From assembly GCA_943370215.1 (NCBI GenBank), contig CALRQC020000003.1, positions 124,001 to 188,000 on the forward strand: a DNA stretch of 64,000 bases. Direction: 5' to 3'. How positions within the stretch are numbered: the stretch's first letter is position 1; each line of letters starts with the position of its first letter. Of this stretch, positions 1 through 7,678 are shown in pieces. The DNA comes from Niveispirillum sp943370215 (GTDB taxonomy: Bacteria; Pseudomonadota; Alphaproteobacteria; Azospirillales; Azospirillaceae). Under the pieces are notes generated by a model. That model saw only the letters and a list, made by a program, of their open reading frames with translations, was not told the DNA's origin and made no database searches. Position numbers and translations under genes: made by a program.

Positions 1-2
1 AC

Positions 3-503
3 CTGGATGTGACGGATATCGAGGCTGCCATGGGTGGCAGCTTCCGTAAAAGCCTGAAAAAGGCGCGCGGGGAGAAGCTGACAATTGCCTTCAGCCATGG
101 CGGGGCCGATCTGGACTGGATCATCCGTCACCATGATGCCCATCGCCGTCAGCGCGGGCTGATGGCCCCACCGGCCCGGCAAGCGGCGGCGCTTGCCGCG
201 GCACAGGCCCGCCCGCGCGATGTGCTGGCCTGTGTGGCCAGGCGCGGTTCGACCAACGTGGCCGGCAGCCTGTTCATTCGCCACGCCCATGCCGCCACCT
301 ATTATCTGGGGGCAGGGACGGAGGAGGGGCGCGCCGTCTGTGCCCAGCATCTGTTGCTGCGGGAGGCGATGGGGCGGCTGGCGACCGATGGGGTGCGCTG
401 GCTGGATACGGGCGGGTTGAACAGCGATGGCATGAAGGGCGTGGCCCGCTTCAAGCTGGGGCTGGGGGGCACGCCGGTGACGCTGACGGGGACATACCTA
501 TAG
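3..503 (+). CDS. FemAB/GNAT-fold acyltransferase, C-terminal part (5' end outside window)
   Basis: The reading frame is open to the left window edge, so the start lies outside; the first internal GTG (9) is probably not the start. The visible 166 residues look like the C-terminal half of a FemAB/BioF2-type GNAT-fold protein. These proteins transfer aminoacyl or acyl groups in cell-wall or polysaccharide chemistry. Supporting features are the early FRKSLKKARGEK stretch, typical of the 'lysine/arginine then acyl-transfer' region, the middle segment AGSLFIRHAHAATYYLGA, and the ending WLDTGGLNSDGMKGVARFKLG, which resembles the usual FemAB closing motif (D-x-G-G followed by G-x-x-x-F-K). The substrate cannot be deduced. 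It reads toward gyrB, which is on the opposite strand, and is separated from it by a hairpin-rich repeat. Confidence 0.6.
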   Translation: MDVTDIEAAMGGSFRKSLKKARGEKLTIAFSHGGADLDWIIRHHDAHRRQRGLMAPPARQAAALAAAQARPRDVLACVARRGSTNVAGSLFIRHAHAATYYLGAGTEEGRAVCAQHLLLREAMGRLATDGVRWLDTGGLNSDGMKGVARFKLGLGGTPVTLTGTYL

Positions 504-636
504 GGGAGGGGGGCTTGAACGGCCCCCGCTTGATCTTGCTATACCGTTCCCGATGAGCAGAACGCCTGGGGAACCGGTACGGCAGCACTGGCGATGCAGG
601 CCCCGCGACCGGTTGCGATCACGGGGACGGGGTATC

Positions 637-779
637 ATCCCAAGAGCCATGGATCATGACTCTTGGGATTTACCTGCTCCCTCAGCGCCGGGCGCTGCCT
701 CCGGCAGCTCGGGCTTACGCGGGCACGAGCCCGCGGGCCAGCGGTCGCTGACCGCAAGGGTCATGCCCCATGACCCTTG
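637..779. repeat. Dispersed intergenic repeat, copy A (three hairpins)
   Basis: This lies 3' of gyrB. It holds a hairpin at 637-669 (15-bp stem, one mismatch, loop GAT), then TTTACCTGCTCCCTCA, a GC-rich block with the small hairpin GCTGCC-TCC-GGCAGC, and a final perfect hairpin at 755-779 (11-bp stem, loop CCC). The block from 681 to 779 is closely matched at 16275-16367, which shows it is a dispersed element. The last hairpin may also end gyrB transcription, although no T-run follows on the minus strand. Confidence 0.7.
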
Positions 780-782
780 GTA

Positions 783-3332
783 TCAAACGTCCAGGTTGGC
801 CACCTTCAGCGCGTTTTCCTGGATGAAGGCGCGGCGGGGTTCCACCACATCGCCCATCAGGGTGCTGAACACATCCTCCGCCTCGTCGGCGTGGTTGACC
901 TTTACCTGCAACAGGGAGCGGTTGGACGGGTCCAGCGTGGTTTCCCACAACTGATCCGGGTTCATTTCGCCCAGGCCCTTATAGCGCTGGATGGTCAGGC
1001 CATGGCGGCCCTGGTCGATCACCCCTTCGAACAGGGAGGACGGGCCGGTGACCGCGCGCAAATCCTTCAACCGGTGGCGAAGGGTGGCTTCATCGGTATA
1101 GGTGGCGGCCAGATGCTCCTGCATCGCGTCCAGGCGGCGGGCCTCCACGCTTTTCAGCAGGTCAACATCCAGCACATGGCGGTGGGTGACGCCCCGGCGG
1201 GTGCGGGACAGGATCAGCCCGTCAATGCCGGCATCGCCCGTCCAGCCACCAATGGCGGCGGCGTTGGTGTCGCTGGCCAGGGCGTCGCCACTGGTCACCG
1301 CCCGGCGGCGGGCCAGCTCGTTCAGCCGGCCGGCGAGGTTCTGCGCCAGTTCCAGCGCGCGCGGCATGTCATCCAGCAGCTTGGGCGTCAAGGCGCCCAG
1401 GATGGCGGCCTGTTCCACCACATCGCGGTTGCCGGCCTTGCGGGCCAGCGTCTGCACGGCGGAGCGGGCGGCGCGCGCCTGTTCCACCAGACCGCGCAGA
1501 TCATCGCCGCCGCGCTGGTCGCCCATCGGGCCGACCAGATACACGTCATCCGTGCCCTGGCCGATCAGGTAATCTTCCAGCGCCCGGTCATCCTTCAGAT
1601 ACCGCTCCTTCGCCGTGCCGCGCTTCACCCGGTAAAGCGGCGGCTGGGCGATGTAGAGATAGCCCTTCTCAATCACCTCCGGCATCTGCCGGTAGAAGAA
1701 GGTCAGCAGCAAGGTACGGATATGGGCGCCGTCGACGTCGGCGTCCGTCATGATGATGATCTTGTGATAGCGCGTCTTTTCGATGTTGAACTCATCGCGC
1801 CCGATACCGGTGCCAAGGGCCGCAATCAGTGTACCGATTTCGGCCGAGGACAACATCTTGTCAAAGCGCGCCCGCTCCACATTCAAGATCTTGCCACGCA
1901 GCGGCAGGATGGCCTGATTCTGGCGGGAACGGCCCTGCTTGGCCGAACCGCCGGCCGAGTCGCCCTCCACGATGAACAGTTCGGAGAGCGCCGGATCGCG
2001 TTCCTGACAATCGGCCAGCTTGCCGGGCAGGCTGGCCATATCCAGCGCCCCCTTGCGGCGGGTCAGTTCGCGGGCCTTGCGCGCGGCCTCACGTGCGGCG
2101 GCGGCTTCCACCACCTTGCCCACGATCTTGCGGGCATCGGCGGGATGTTCCTCAAACCAGGTGGACAGCGCGTCGGCGCAGATCGATTCCACCACCGGGC
2201 GCACTTCCGACGAGACCAGCTTGTCCTTGGTCTGGCTGGAGAATTTCGGGTCCGGTACCTTGACGGAGATGATGCAGGTCAGGCCTTCGCGCATATCGTC
2301 GCCGGCCAGCGCCACCTTCTCCTTCTTCAGGATGCCGGTTTCTTCCGCGTATTTATTGACCGTGCGGGTCAAGGCAGCGCGGAATCCCGCCAGATGGGTG
2401 CCGCCATCGCGCTGCGGGATGTTGTTGGTGAAGCACAGCGTCGTCTCGTGATAGCTGTCGTTCCACTGCAACGAGACTTCCACCCCGATCGGCACGCCCG
2501 CTTCCGATGCGCGTTCGGACTTGGCATAGATGCCGGGCTTGTGCAGGGGGGTCTTGGACCGGTCAAGATAGGCCACAAAGGCTTCCAGACCGCCTTCGTA
2601 ATAGAGTTCCACCGTGCGCGGCTCCACCCCGCGCGCATCGGTGAACAGGATCAGCACGCCGGAATTCAGGAAGGCCAGTTCGCGCAGCCGGTGTTCCAGG
2701 GTCTGGAAATCGAAATCCGTCTTGGTGAAGGTGCCCTTGGACGGCAGGAAGGTCACTTCCGTGCCGGTCAGATGCTTGCCCTTGCGCGGGCCTTCCGCCA
2801 CCAAAGGTGCCTCGCCGGCATCGGCCAGCGGGGCCACGGCGTCACCGTGGGAGAAGCGCATTTCCCAAACCCGGCCCTGGCGCCAGATGCGCAGGTCCAG
2901 GATTTCCGACAGCGCGTTCACCACCGACACGCCCACACCGTGCAGGCCGCCGGAAACCTTGTAGCTGTTCTGGTCGAACTTACCGCCGGCATGAAGCTGG
3001 GTCATGATGACCTCTGCCGCCGACACGCCCTCACCCTCATGCAGATCGACGGGGATGCCGCGTCCATTGTCGCGCACCGTCACCGAGCCATCGGCGTTCA
3101 GCCGCACATCCACCTTGTCGGCATGGCCAGCCAATGCCTCATCAATGGCATTGTCCACCACCTCATAGACCATATGGTGCAGGCCGGACCCGTCATCGGT
3201 GTCACCGATATACATGCCAGGGCGTTTGCGCACCGCATCCAGGCCTTTCAAGACCTTGATGGAACTGGCGCCATACTCCTCCGACTGCTGCGGGGCCGTG
3301 GGTTCGTTGGGGGGGAGATCAGTCTGGGTCAT
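783..3332 (-). CDS. gyrB: DNA gyrase subunit B
   Basis: This is the ATPase subunit of the type IIA topoisomerase that introduces negative supercoils together with GyrA. The 849-residue product begins with a GHKL ATPase domain: DNAIDEALAG, DNGRGIPVD and GLHGVGVSVVNAL are the Bergerat-fold motifs. The transducer domain follows, then the Toprim domain with EGDSAGGSAKQGR and the metal-binding DADVDGAHI, and the C-terminal RYKGLGEMNPDQLWETT block. At 849 residues it is somewhat longer than the 804-residue E. coli protein; the extra length appears to lie between the Toprim motifs and the C-terminal block (roughly residues 580-750). The ATG at 3332 gives a standard N-terminus. It follows recF after about 54 bp on the same strand, the classic recF-gyrB order. 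Confidence 0.98.
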   Translation of the reverse strand: MTQTDLPPNEPTAPQQSEEYGASSIKVLKGLDAVRKRPGMYIGDTDDGSGLHHMVYEVVDNAIDEALAGHADKVDVRLNADGSVTVRDNGRGIPVDLHEGEGVSAAEVIMTQLHAGGKFDQNSYKVSGGLHGVGVSVVNALSEILDLRIWRQGRVWEMRFSHGDAVAPLADAGEAPLVAEGPRKGKHLTGTEVTFLPSKGTFTKTDFDFQTLEHRLRELAFLNSGVLILFTDARGVEPRTVELYYEGGLEAFVAYLDRSKTPLHKPGIYAKSERASEAGVPIGVEVSLQWNDSYHETTLCFTNNIPQRDGGTHLAGFRAALTRTVNKYAEETGILKKEKVALAGDDMREGLTCIISVKVPDPKFSSQTKDKLVSSEVRPVVESICADALSTWFEEHPADARKIVGKVVEAAAAREAARKARELTRRKGALDMASLPGKLADCQERDPALSELFIVEGDSAGGSAKQGRSRQNQAILPLRGKILNVERARFDKMLSSAEIGTLIAALGTGIGRDEFNIEKTRYHKIIIMTDADVDGAHIRTLLLTFFYRQMPEVIEKGYLYIAQPPLYRVKRGTAKERYLKDDRALEDYLIGQGTDDVYLVGPMGDQRGGDDLRGLVEQARAARSAVQTLARKAGNRDVVEQAAILGALTPKLLDDMPRALELAQNLAGRLNELARRRAVTSGDALASDTNAAAIGGWTGDAGIDGLILSRTRRGVTHRHVLDVDLLKSVEARRLDAMQEHLAATYTDEATLRHRLKDLRAVTGPSSLFEGVIDQGRHGLTIQRYKGLGEMNPDQLWETTLDPSNRSLLQVKVNHADEAEDVFSTLMGDVVEPRRAFIQENALKVANLDV

Positions 3333-3386
3333 GGTGGCGGAGTTTATCAGAAAGGGCGCAAAAAGAGGGGTAAAAGCGTATTCAGC

Positions 3387-4553
3387 CTACCAAATTTCCG
3401 CATGGCTTAGCTGCGATTGGGCAACCAGGATATGGGTTGCCCGTCCCGCCAGCGGGCGGAAGATTTCGGCATCCGTGCCGGTCATCCAGGCTTGCGCGCC
3501 GGTGGCCAGAATCTCATCAAACAGGGCCTGTCGGCGGCCCTCATCCAGATGGGCCGCCACCTCGTCCAGCAGCAGCAGCGGCGGGGTGCCGGTTTCGGCC
3601 TTCATCAACCGGGCATTGGCCAGCACGATGGCGATCAGCAGGGCCTTCTGCTCGCCCGTGCTGCCCAGTTCGGCCGGCATGTTCTTGGCGCGATAGGTGA
3701 CGGAGAGGTCGGATTTATGCGGGCCGATGCCGGCACCGCCGGCCACCGCATCCACCCGGCGCCCGTCGGCCAGGGCGCGGCGGAAGCCTTCTTCGGCTTC
3801 CAGCGCCGGGCGGTCGGCCAGCAGCTCATCAATGGCGCCAGCCATGCGGATGCCGGGGGCGGGGAAGGGGCCGACACCCTGGGAAGCGGCCGCTTCCAGC
3901 CGCCGCGCCATTTCCGCCCGCGCGGCGGCCACGGCGATGCCGGTTTCCACCATCTGGTCTTCCAAGGCGGACAGCCAGGCCGGATCAACCGGCCCATCGC
4001 GCAGGATACGGGCACGCTCGCGCAGGGCATTTTCATATTTGGTCAGCCGTCCAGCATGGCCGGGATCAAAGCCGAACACCAGCCGGTCCAGGAAGCGACG
4101 GCGGCCCGATGCCGCCTCCTGGAACAGCCGGTCCATCTGCGGTGTCAGCCAGACGACGGCGACGTGTTCGGCCAGCGCGATCTGACCCTTGGCCGGGCGG
4201 CCATCAATATGCACCAGCCGCCGCTCACTCTCCCCGCCTGCCGGGTCACGGCCGGTGCCGATTTCCACCGGGCCCAGCGCTGTCTGTACCTGGGCGGCGA
4301 TGGCCCAGCCGGGGCCGCCGGTCCAGTCGGCCGCACGGCTGTCGCCGATGCGCTCCGCGTCCGAAATCTTCGCCCGGCGCATCCCGCGACCGGGGGCCAG
4401 GAAGCTGACCGCTTCCAGCAGATTGGTCTTGCCGGCCCCATTCTCCCCCGTCAGCACAACAGGCCGCGCATCACATTCCAGCCGGGCAGAGGCATAGGAA
4501 CGGAAGCGCGTCAGGGTCAGGCGGGTGACGGCAAGGGTGGGGTGGGCTGGCAT
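3387..4553 (-). CDS. recF: DNA replication/repair protein RecF
   Basis: RecF is an SMC-like ABC ATPase that helps load RecA at single-strand gaps together with RecO and RecR. Near the N-terminus is LTLTRFRSYASARLE followed by the Walker A motif GENGAGKTN (about residues 37-45). The C-terminal part carries the Q-loop/signature region STGEQKALL and the Walker B/D-loop LLLLDEVAAHLDEGRR. At 388 residues it matches family length. I chose ATG at 4553; a TTG lies one codon upstream. The neighbours gyrB (downstream) and dnaN (upstream) are the usual ones, but a toxin-antitoxin pair separates recF from dnaN. recF may therefore be transcribed from the toxin-antitoxin promoter or through it. Confidence 0.96.
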   Translation of the reverse strand: MPAHPTLAVTRLTLTRFRSYASARLECDARPVVLTGENGAGKTNLLEAVSFLAPGRGMRRAKISDAERIGDSRAADWTGGPGWAIAAQVQTALGPVEIGTGRDPAGGESERRLVHIDGRPAKGQIALAEHVAVVWLTPQMDRLFQEAASGRRRFLDRLVFGFDPGHAGRLTKYENALRERARILRDGPVDPAWLSALEDQMVETGIAVAAARAEMARRLEAAASQGVGPFPAPGIRMAGAIDELLADRPALEAEEGFRRALADGRRVDAVAGGAGIGPHKSDLSVTYRAKNMPAELGSTGEQKALLIAIVLANARLMKAETGTPPLLLLDEVAAHLDEGRRQALFDEILATGAQAWMTGTDAEIFRPLAGRATHILVAQSQLSHAEIW

Positions 4554-4606
4554 CAAGGGTGGCTATTCGCTGGCGGCTGCGGAGTGATGATGGGCGTGGC
4601 TTTGCA

Positions 4607-4936
4607 TCATGCGTCTGCCAGACCGATCACGAAGGCGACGGCCCGTGTCAGTTCCGCCATTTCTTCCCGTGATAAATGTCCGATTACCTGCTGAATGCGG
4701 TCGCGGCGCACCGTGACCGGCTTATCTGCCATCAATTGGGAACGGGATCGCAGCCCGTTGTCAGCATGGGGTTCGATCGTTACCCGGAAATCGGCGTCCG
4801 CCAGATCGCTGGTGAATTGGACAAGGATAACAGACTGATGGGTTGGCGGTAACGCATCGGTTTGCAGGATCACCGCCGGGCGTGGCTTCCCATCGTCGCC
4901 ATTGGTGGCGACCACCACCACATCACCGCGTTGCAT
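4607..4936 (-). CDS. MazF/PemK-type toxin (endoribonuclease family)
   Basis: This 109-residue protein has the MazF/PemK/CcdB-like fold signature. It starts with RGDVVVVATNGDDGKPRPAV, which matches the family opening R-G-D-[I/V]-V followed by G-K-x-R-P-[A/V]-[V/L]-[I/V]-[L/V]-Q. A central SVILVQFTSD strand and the TVRRDRIQQVIGHLS segment follow. Family members cleave mRNA or rRNA at short sequences and arrest growth when unopposed. The gene overlaps the preceding antitoxin gene by 14 nt (4923-4936), implying translational coupling. It lies between dnaN and recF. The exact cleavage specificity cannot be read from sequence. Confidence 0.88.
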   Translation of the reverse strand: MQRGDVVVVATNGDDGKPRPAVILQTDALPPTHQSVILVQFTSDLADADFRVTIEPHADNGLRSRSQLMADKPVTVRRDRIQQVIGHLSREEMAELTRAVAFVIGLADA

Positions 4937-5147
4937 CCGTCAGGTCTTCATTATCAAAGTCGCTGACAGACTCGATCCAGTCCATGGCATCAGCCTCGGC
5001 GACCGGATCAAGGCGGGCCACTTGTTCGGCGATCCGGGCGCGTACCTGCGGGGAACGGGCATCCGGGATGAATACCCGGATTTCCCGCAAGCCCTGCGCC
5101 CGTTTGCGCTCCCGAAACGCCTTTACCCGTTCAGCCGCCTGTCCCAT
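4923..5147 (-). CDS. MazE-like antitoxin (DUF3018 type)
   Basis: This 74-residue protein resembles the DUF3018 antitoxin MazE-like family. The N-terminal half RVKAFRERKRAQGLREIRV and the next element FIPDARSPQVRARI fit that family's pattern (R-x-H/F-R-x-R-x-R-A-x-G-L-R followed by [I/V]-P-D-x-R). The acidic C-terminus, MDWIESVSDFDNEDL, is the part expected to wrap the toxin. ATG at 5147 has a GGAGG-like ribosome site 8-12 nt upstream on the minus strand. The gene comes first in the pair, overlaps the toxin gene, and has an 11-bp inverted repeat just upstream (5163-5191), as expected for an autoregulated antitoxin operon. Confidence 0.85.
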   Translation of the reverse strand: MGQAAERVKAFRERKRAQGLREIRVFIPDARSPQVRARIAEQVARLDPVAEADAMDWIESVSDFDNEDLTDATR

Positions 5148-5162
5148 CAGAAGAGCCTCCTC

Positions 5163-5191
5163 GCGTTACGCGTCAGTGTAACGCGTAACGC
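5163..5191 (-). promoter_or_regulatory. Inverted-repeat operator of the toxin-antitoxin operon
   Basis: GCGTTACGCGT (5163-5173) and ACGCGTAACGC (5181-5191) are perfect inverted repeats separated by 7 nt. They sit 16 bp upstream of the antitoxin start and just after the dnaN stop. This is the position expected for an antitoxin-binding autoregulatory operator; binding itself is inferred. Confidence 0.7.
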
Positions 5192-5212
5192 AGGGGCTGG
5201 GCAAGCAGCGGG

Positions 5213-6331
5213 TCAAACCCGCATCGGCATCAGCACATAAAGCGCCGAGTTGTCTGCCGCATCGCGGACGATGGTGGGGGAACCGCTGTCGGCCATCTGC
5301 AATTTGGCGACACCGCTTTCGATCTGCGCTGTGATATCCAGCAGGTAACGGCTGTTGAAGCCTATCTCCAGCGCGCTCTGCTCATAGACCACTTCGATCT
5401 CTTCCGTTGCCGAACCGGCATCGGGGGAGGTGGCGGAGAGGGTCAGCACGCCCTTGCCCAGGGCCAGCTTCACGGCGCGCGACTTTTCGGTGGAGATGGT
5501 GGCCACGCGGTCCACGGCGGCGGCGAACAGCTTGGCATCCACTTCCAGCGTCTTGTCGTTGCCGGCGGGGATCACGCGTTCATAATCCGGGAAGGTGCCG
5601 TCGATCAGCTTGGAGGTCAGCGTGATGCTGTCAAAGGCGAACCGCACCTTGGTTTCAGACAATTGTATCTCGATGCTGTCCGCCGCCTCATCCAGCAGCT
5701 TGCGCACTTCCAGCACGGTCTTGCGCGGGATGATGACGCCGGGCACGGCCGCAGCCCCTTCCGGCAGCCCCACTTCCACCCGGGCCAGCCGGTGGCCGTC
5801 GGTGGCGACCGCGCGCAGTGCTGCGGTTTCGCCGGCCTTCGGCTTGGTGGCGTGGATATAGATGCCGTTCAGGTAATAGCGCGTCTCTTCGGTGGAGATG
5901 GCGAATTTGGTCTTGTCGATCAGCCCCTTCAGGGCGCTGACCGTCAGGCTGAACCGGTGGGGCAGGTCGCCCTGGGTCATCTGCGGGAAATCATCCACCG
6001 GCAGGGTGCCCAGCTTGAAGTTGGAGCGGCCGGAGCGCAGCGTCAGCACATCGCCCGAGGCATCCAACTCCACCTGGCTGCCATCGGGCAGTTTGCGGGC
6101 AATGTCATACAGCGTGTGGGCCGGGGCGGTGGCAGAGCCGGGCCGCGCGATATCCGCCGGCACGCTTTCCACAATCTCCAGATCCATGTCGGTGGCGGTC
6201 AGCGACAACTCGCCATTTTCCGCGCGCAGCAACACGTTGGAGAGGACCGGGATGGTGTTGCGCCTCTCGACAACGCTCTGCACATGCCCGAGGGAGCGAA
6301 GCAGGGCGGCACGTTCGATGGTGATCTTCAT
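5213..6331 (-). CDS. dnaN: DNA polymerase III subunit beta (sliding clamp)
   Basis: This is the ring-shaped processivity clamp that tethers DNA polymerase III and many repair proteins to DNA. The 372-residue product starts MKITIERAALLRSLGHVQSV and ends with the conserved SALYVLMPMRV. The body carries clamp hallmarks such as TIPVLSNVLLRA, TDGHRLARVEV and FNSRYLLDI. The frame opens 13 codons further upstream, but the ATG at 6331 gives the normal N-terminus. The usual upstream neighbour dnaA is not present in this window; an AlkZ-like glycosylase gene lies upstream instead. Downstream is the inserted toxin-antitoxin pair, then recF and gyrB. Confidence 0.97.
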   Translation of the reverse strand: MKITIERAALLRSLGHVQSVVERRNTIPVLSNVLLRAENGELSLTATDMDLEIVESVPADIARPGSATAPAHTLYDIARKLPDGSQVELDASGDVLTLRSGRSNFKLGTLPVDDFPQMTQGDLPHRFSLTVSALKGLIDKTKFAISTEETRYYLNGIYIHATKPKAGETAALRAVATDGHRLARVEVGLPEGAAAVPGVIIPRKTVLEVRKLLDEAADSIEIQLSETKVRFAFDSITLTSKLIDGTFPDYERVIPAGNDKTLEVDAKLFAAAVDRVATISTEKSRAVKLALGKGVLTLSATSPDAGSATEEIEVVYEQSALEIGFNSRYLLDITAQIESGVAKLQMADSGSPTIVRDAADNSALYVLMPMRV

Positions 6332-6484
6332 CCTGAACCCGGTCGGTTTGTCGCCCCATGGTCGGTCCAAGGGACAGGGGAATGGTTACACGAATCCCCA
6401 CCCGGCCACCCCGGCGGCCAGAGAAGGGGGCGACACCATAGCACAAGCTTGCGCGCATGACAGGGCTTTGCTGCATCGCATGGC

Positions 6485-7657
6485 TTATGGATTGACGAGT
6501 TCCACCGCCAGCCCGCCAGAGAGCCGCCGCAGGGCCCGGGTGATGGCCGGCATCTCTTTCTTGTAGAGTTTTTCCAGCGGGGTCAGCGTCACCTGCCAGT
6601 GCGGTTTGCTCTGCCTGCCACCGCTGACCCGCCGGTGGTTCCAATGCGCCACCACCCGGCCCTGGCGCAGCACCACCGGGCTGATCCAGCCGGCGGTGCG
6701 ATAGATGGCGGGGCGGTGGCGGTCGTCCAGATATTGCCCGGTATCCTGATGGCCCAGCAGCCAGGGATCGAACAAGGGCAGGGCGGTGAGGTGGCCGGGC
6801 ACATGCTCGGCCTGCTGCAACGCCTCCCCATCATCGGCCAGGATGAAGAAGCCGGGCTTGCCGGCGATGGCAACGGGGGTGATCTCCCCCGCCAGATCGG
6901 CAAAGCCCTGATGCACCGGCCCGGCGGGCAGGCCGCTGAATTTGCGGAAATCGGCCGGGCTGGCAGGGCCGAAACCGGCCAGATAACGGCGCAGCAAGGC
7001 CGCCACCGCCGCCCGCCCCGCCATCGGGGTGATGGGCGTGCCGGGTGGCAGCCAACTTTCCAGCCGGACAAAGCGCGCCTCCCGCAGCCCGGTTTCCCCC
7101 TCGCTTTCGGCCCCCATGGCCGGACCATGGCAGAGATGGCCCAGCGCACAGGCCAGTTTCAGCACCCCGCCCCAGCTATGTTCCAGCCAGGGTTTGGCCC
7201 AATCGCCCAATTGCGGCACCAGCCGGCGCGACAGATCCATGCGGCTGTGCGGCCCGTCGGCCAGGGCCTGATTGATGGCGGCGATCAAGATCGCCACCTG
7301 CTCCGGCGGCAGCCCCTCCCGGCTGTACCATTTCTGATAGGCGTCACTTTGCAGCCCCCGCACCCCCAGCAGCATGGGCAGGTCGGCTGTGGGCAGCAGA
7401 TGCAGGGTGGAGCGGTGGGCCCACAGCTTCACCAGCGACCGGTCAGCATAAAGGGCCCGCTCCAGCGCCGCATCATCCACCCCGGCGGCGGCGCGGGCGC
7501 GCAACTGCAACAGGGCGGCGGAATGAACCTGCGCCTGCGCCCCGATCAGGCTGCCCGCCGCCGCCAGCCCATCCGCCGCCGGTTCCAGCAGGTGCTGTCG
7601 GCAGAGACGAAAGGCCAGCGCCTGTTCAAGGCCGATGGCAAGCGGGGTGGTTGTCAC
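6485..7657 (-). CDS. AlkZ/YcaQ-like winged-helix DNA glycosylase
   Basis: This 390-residue protein belongs to the HTH_42 (winged helix, formerly DUF1006) superfamily. Characterised members, Streptomyces AlkZ and E. coli YcaQ/AlkX, excise bulky alkylated bases and unhook interstrand crosslinks. The proposed catalytic Q-x-Q motif is visible as GAQAQ (Q41 and Q43). It is followed by the typical LWAHRSTLHLLP segment and, near the C-terminus, by VVLRQGRVVAHWNHRR, a hallmark strand-turn of the family. The N-terminal region LAFRLCRQHLLEP is also typical. Whether this member repairs crosslinks or monoadducts is unknown. It lies upstream of dnaN on the same strand and downstream of the acyltransferase gene, with 21 bp between. 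Confidence 0.8.
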   Translation of the reverse strand: MTTTPLAIGLEQALAFRLCRQHLLEPAADGLAAAGSLIGAQAQVHSAALLQLRARAAAGVDDAALERALYADRSLVKLWAHRSTLHLLPTADLPMLLGVRGLQSDAYQKWYSREGLPPEQVAILIAAINQALADGPHSRMDLSRRLVPQLGDWAKPWLEHSWGGVLKLACALGHLCHGPAMGAESEGETGLREARFVRLESWLPPGTPITPMAGRAAVAALLRRYLAGFGPASPADFRKFSGLPAGPVHQGFADLAGEITPVAIAGKPGFFILADDGEALQQAEHVPGHLTALPLFDPWLLGHQDTGQYLDDRHRPAIYRTAGWISPVVLRQGRVVAHWNHRRVSGGRQSKPHWQVTLTPLEKLYKKEMPAITRALRRLSGGLAVELVNP

Positions 7658-7678
7658 GTGGGTGGCCCTTTGTTCCCG

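Noticed and set aside
777..3410. Long open frame (877 codons) opposite gyrB
   Set aside because: It is the antisense shadow of a GC-rich gene with no ribosome site or family-like sequence; gyrB accounts for the region.
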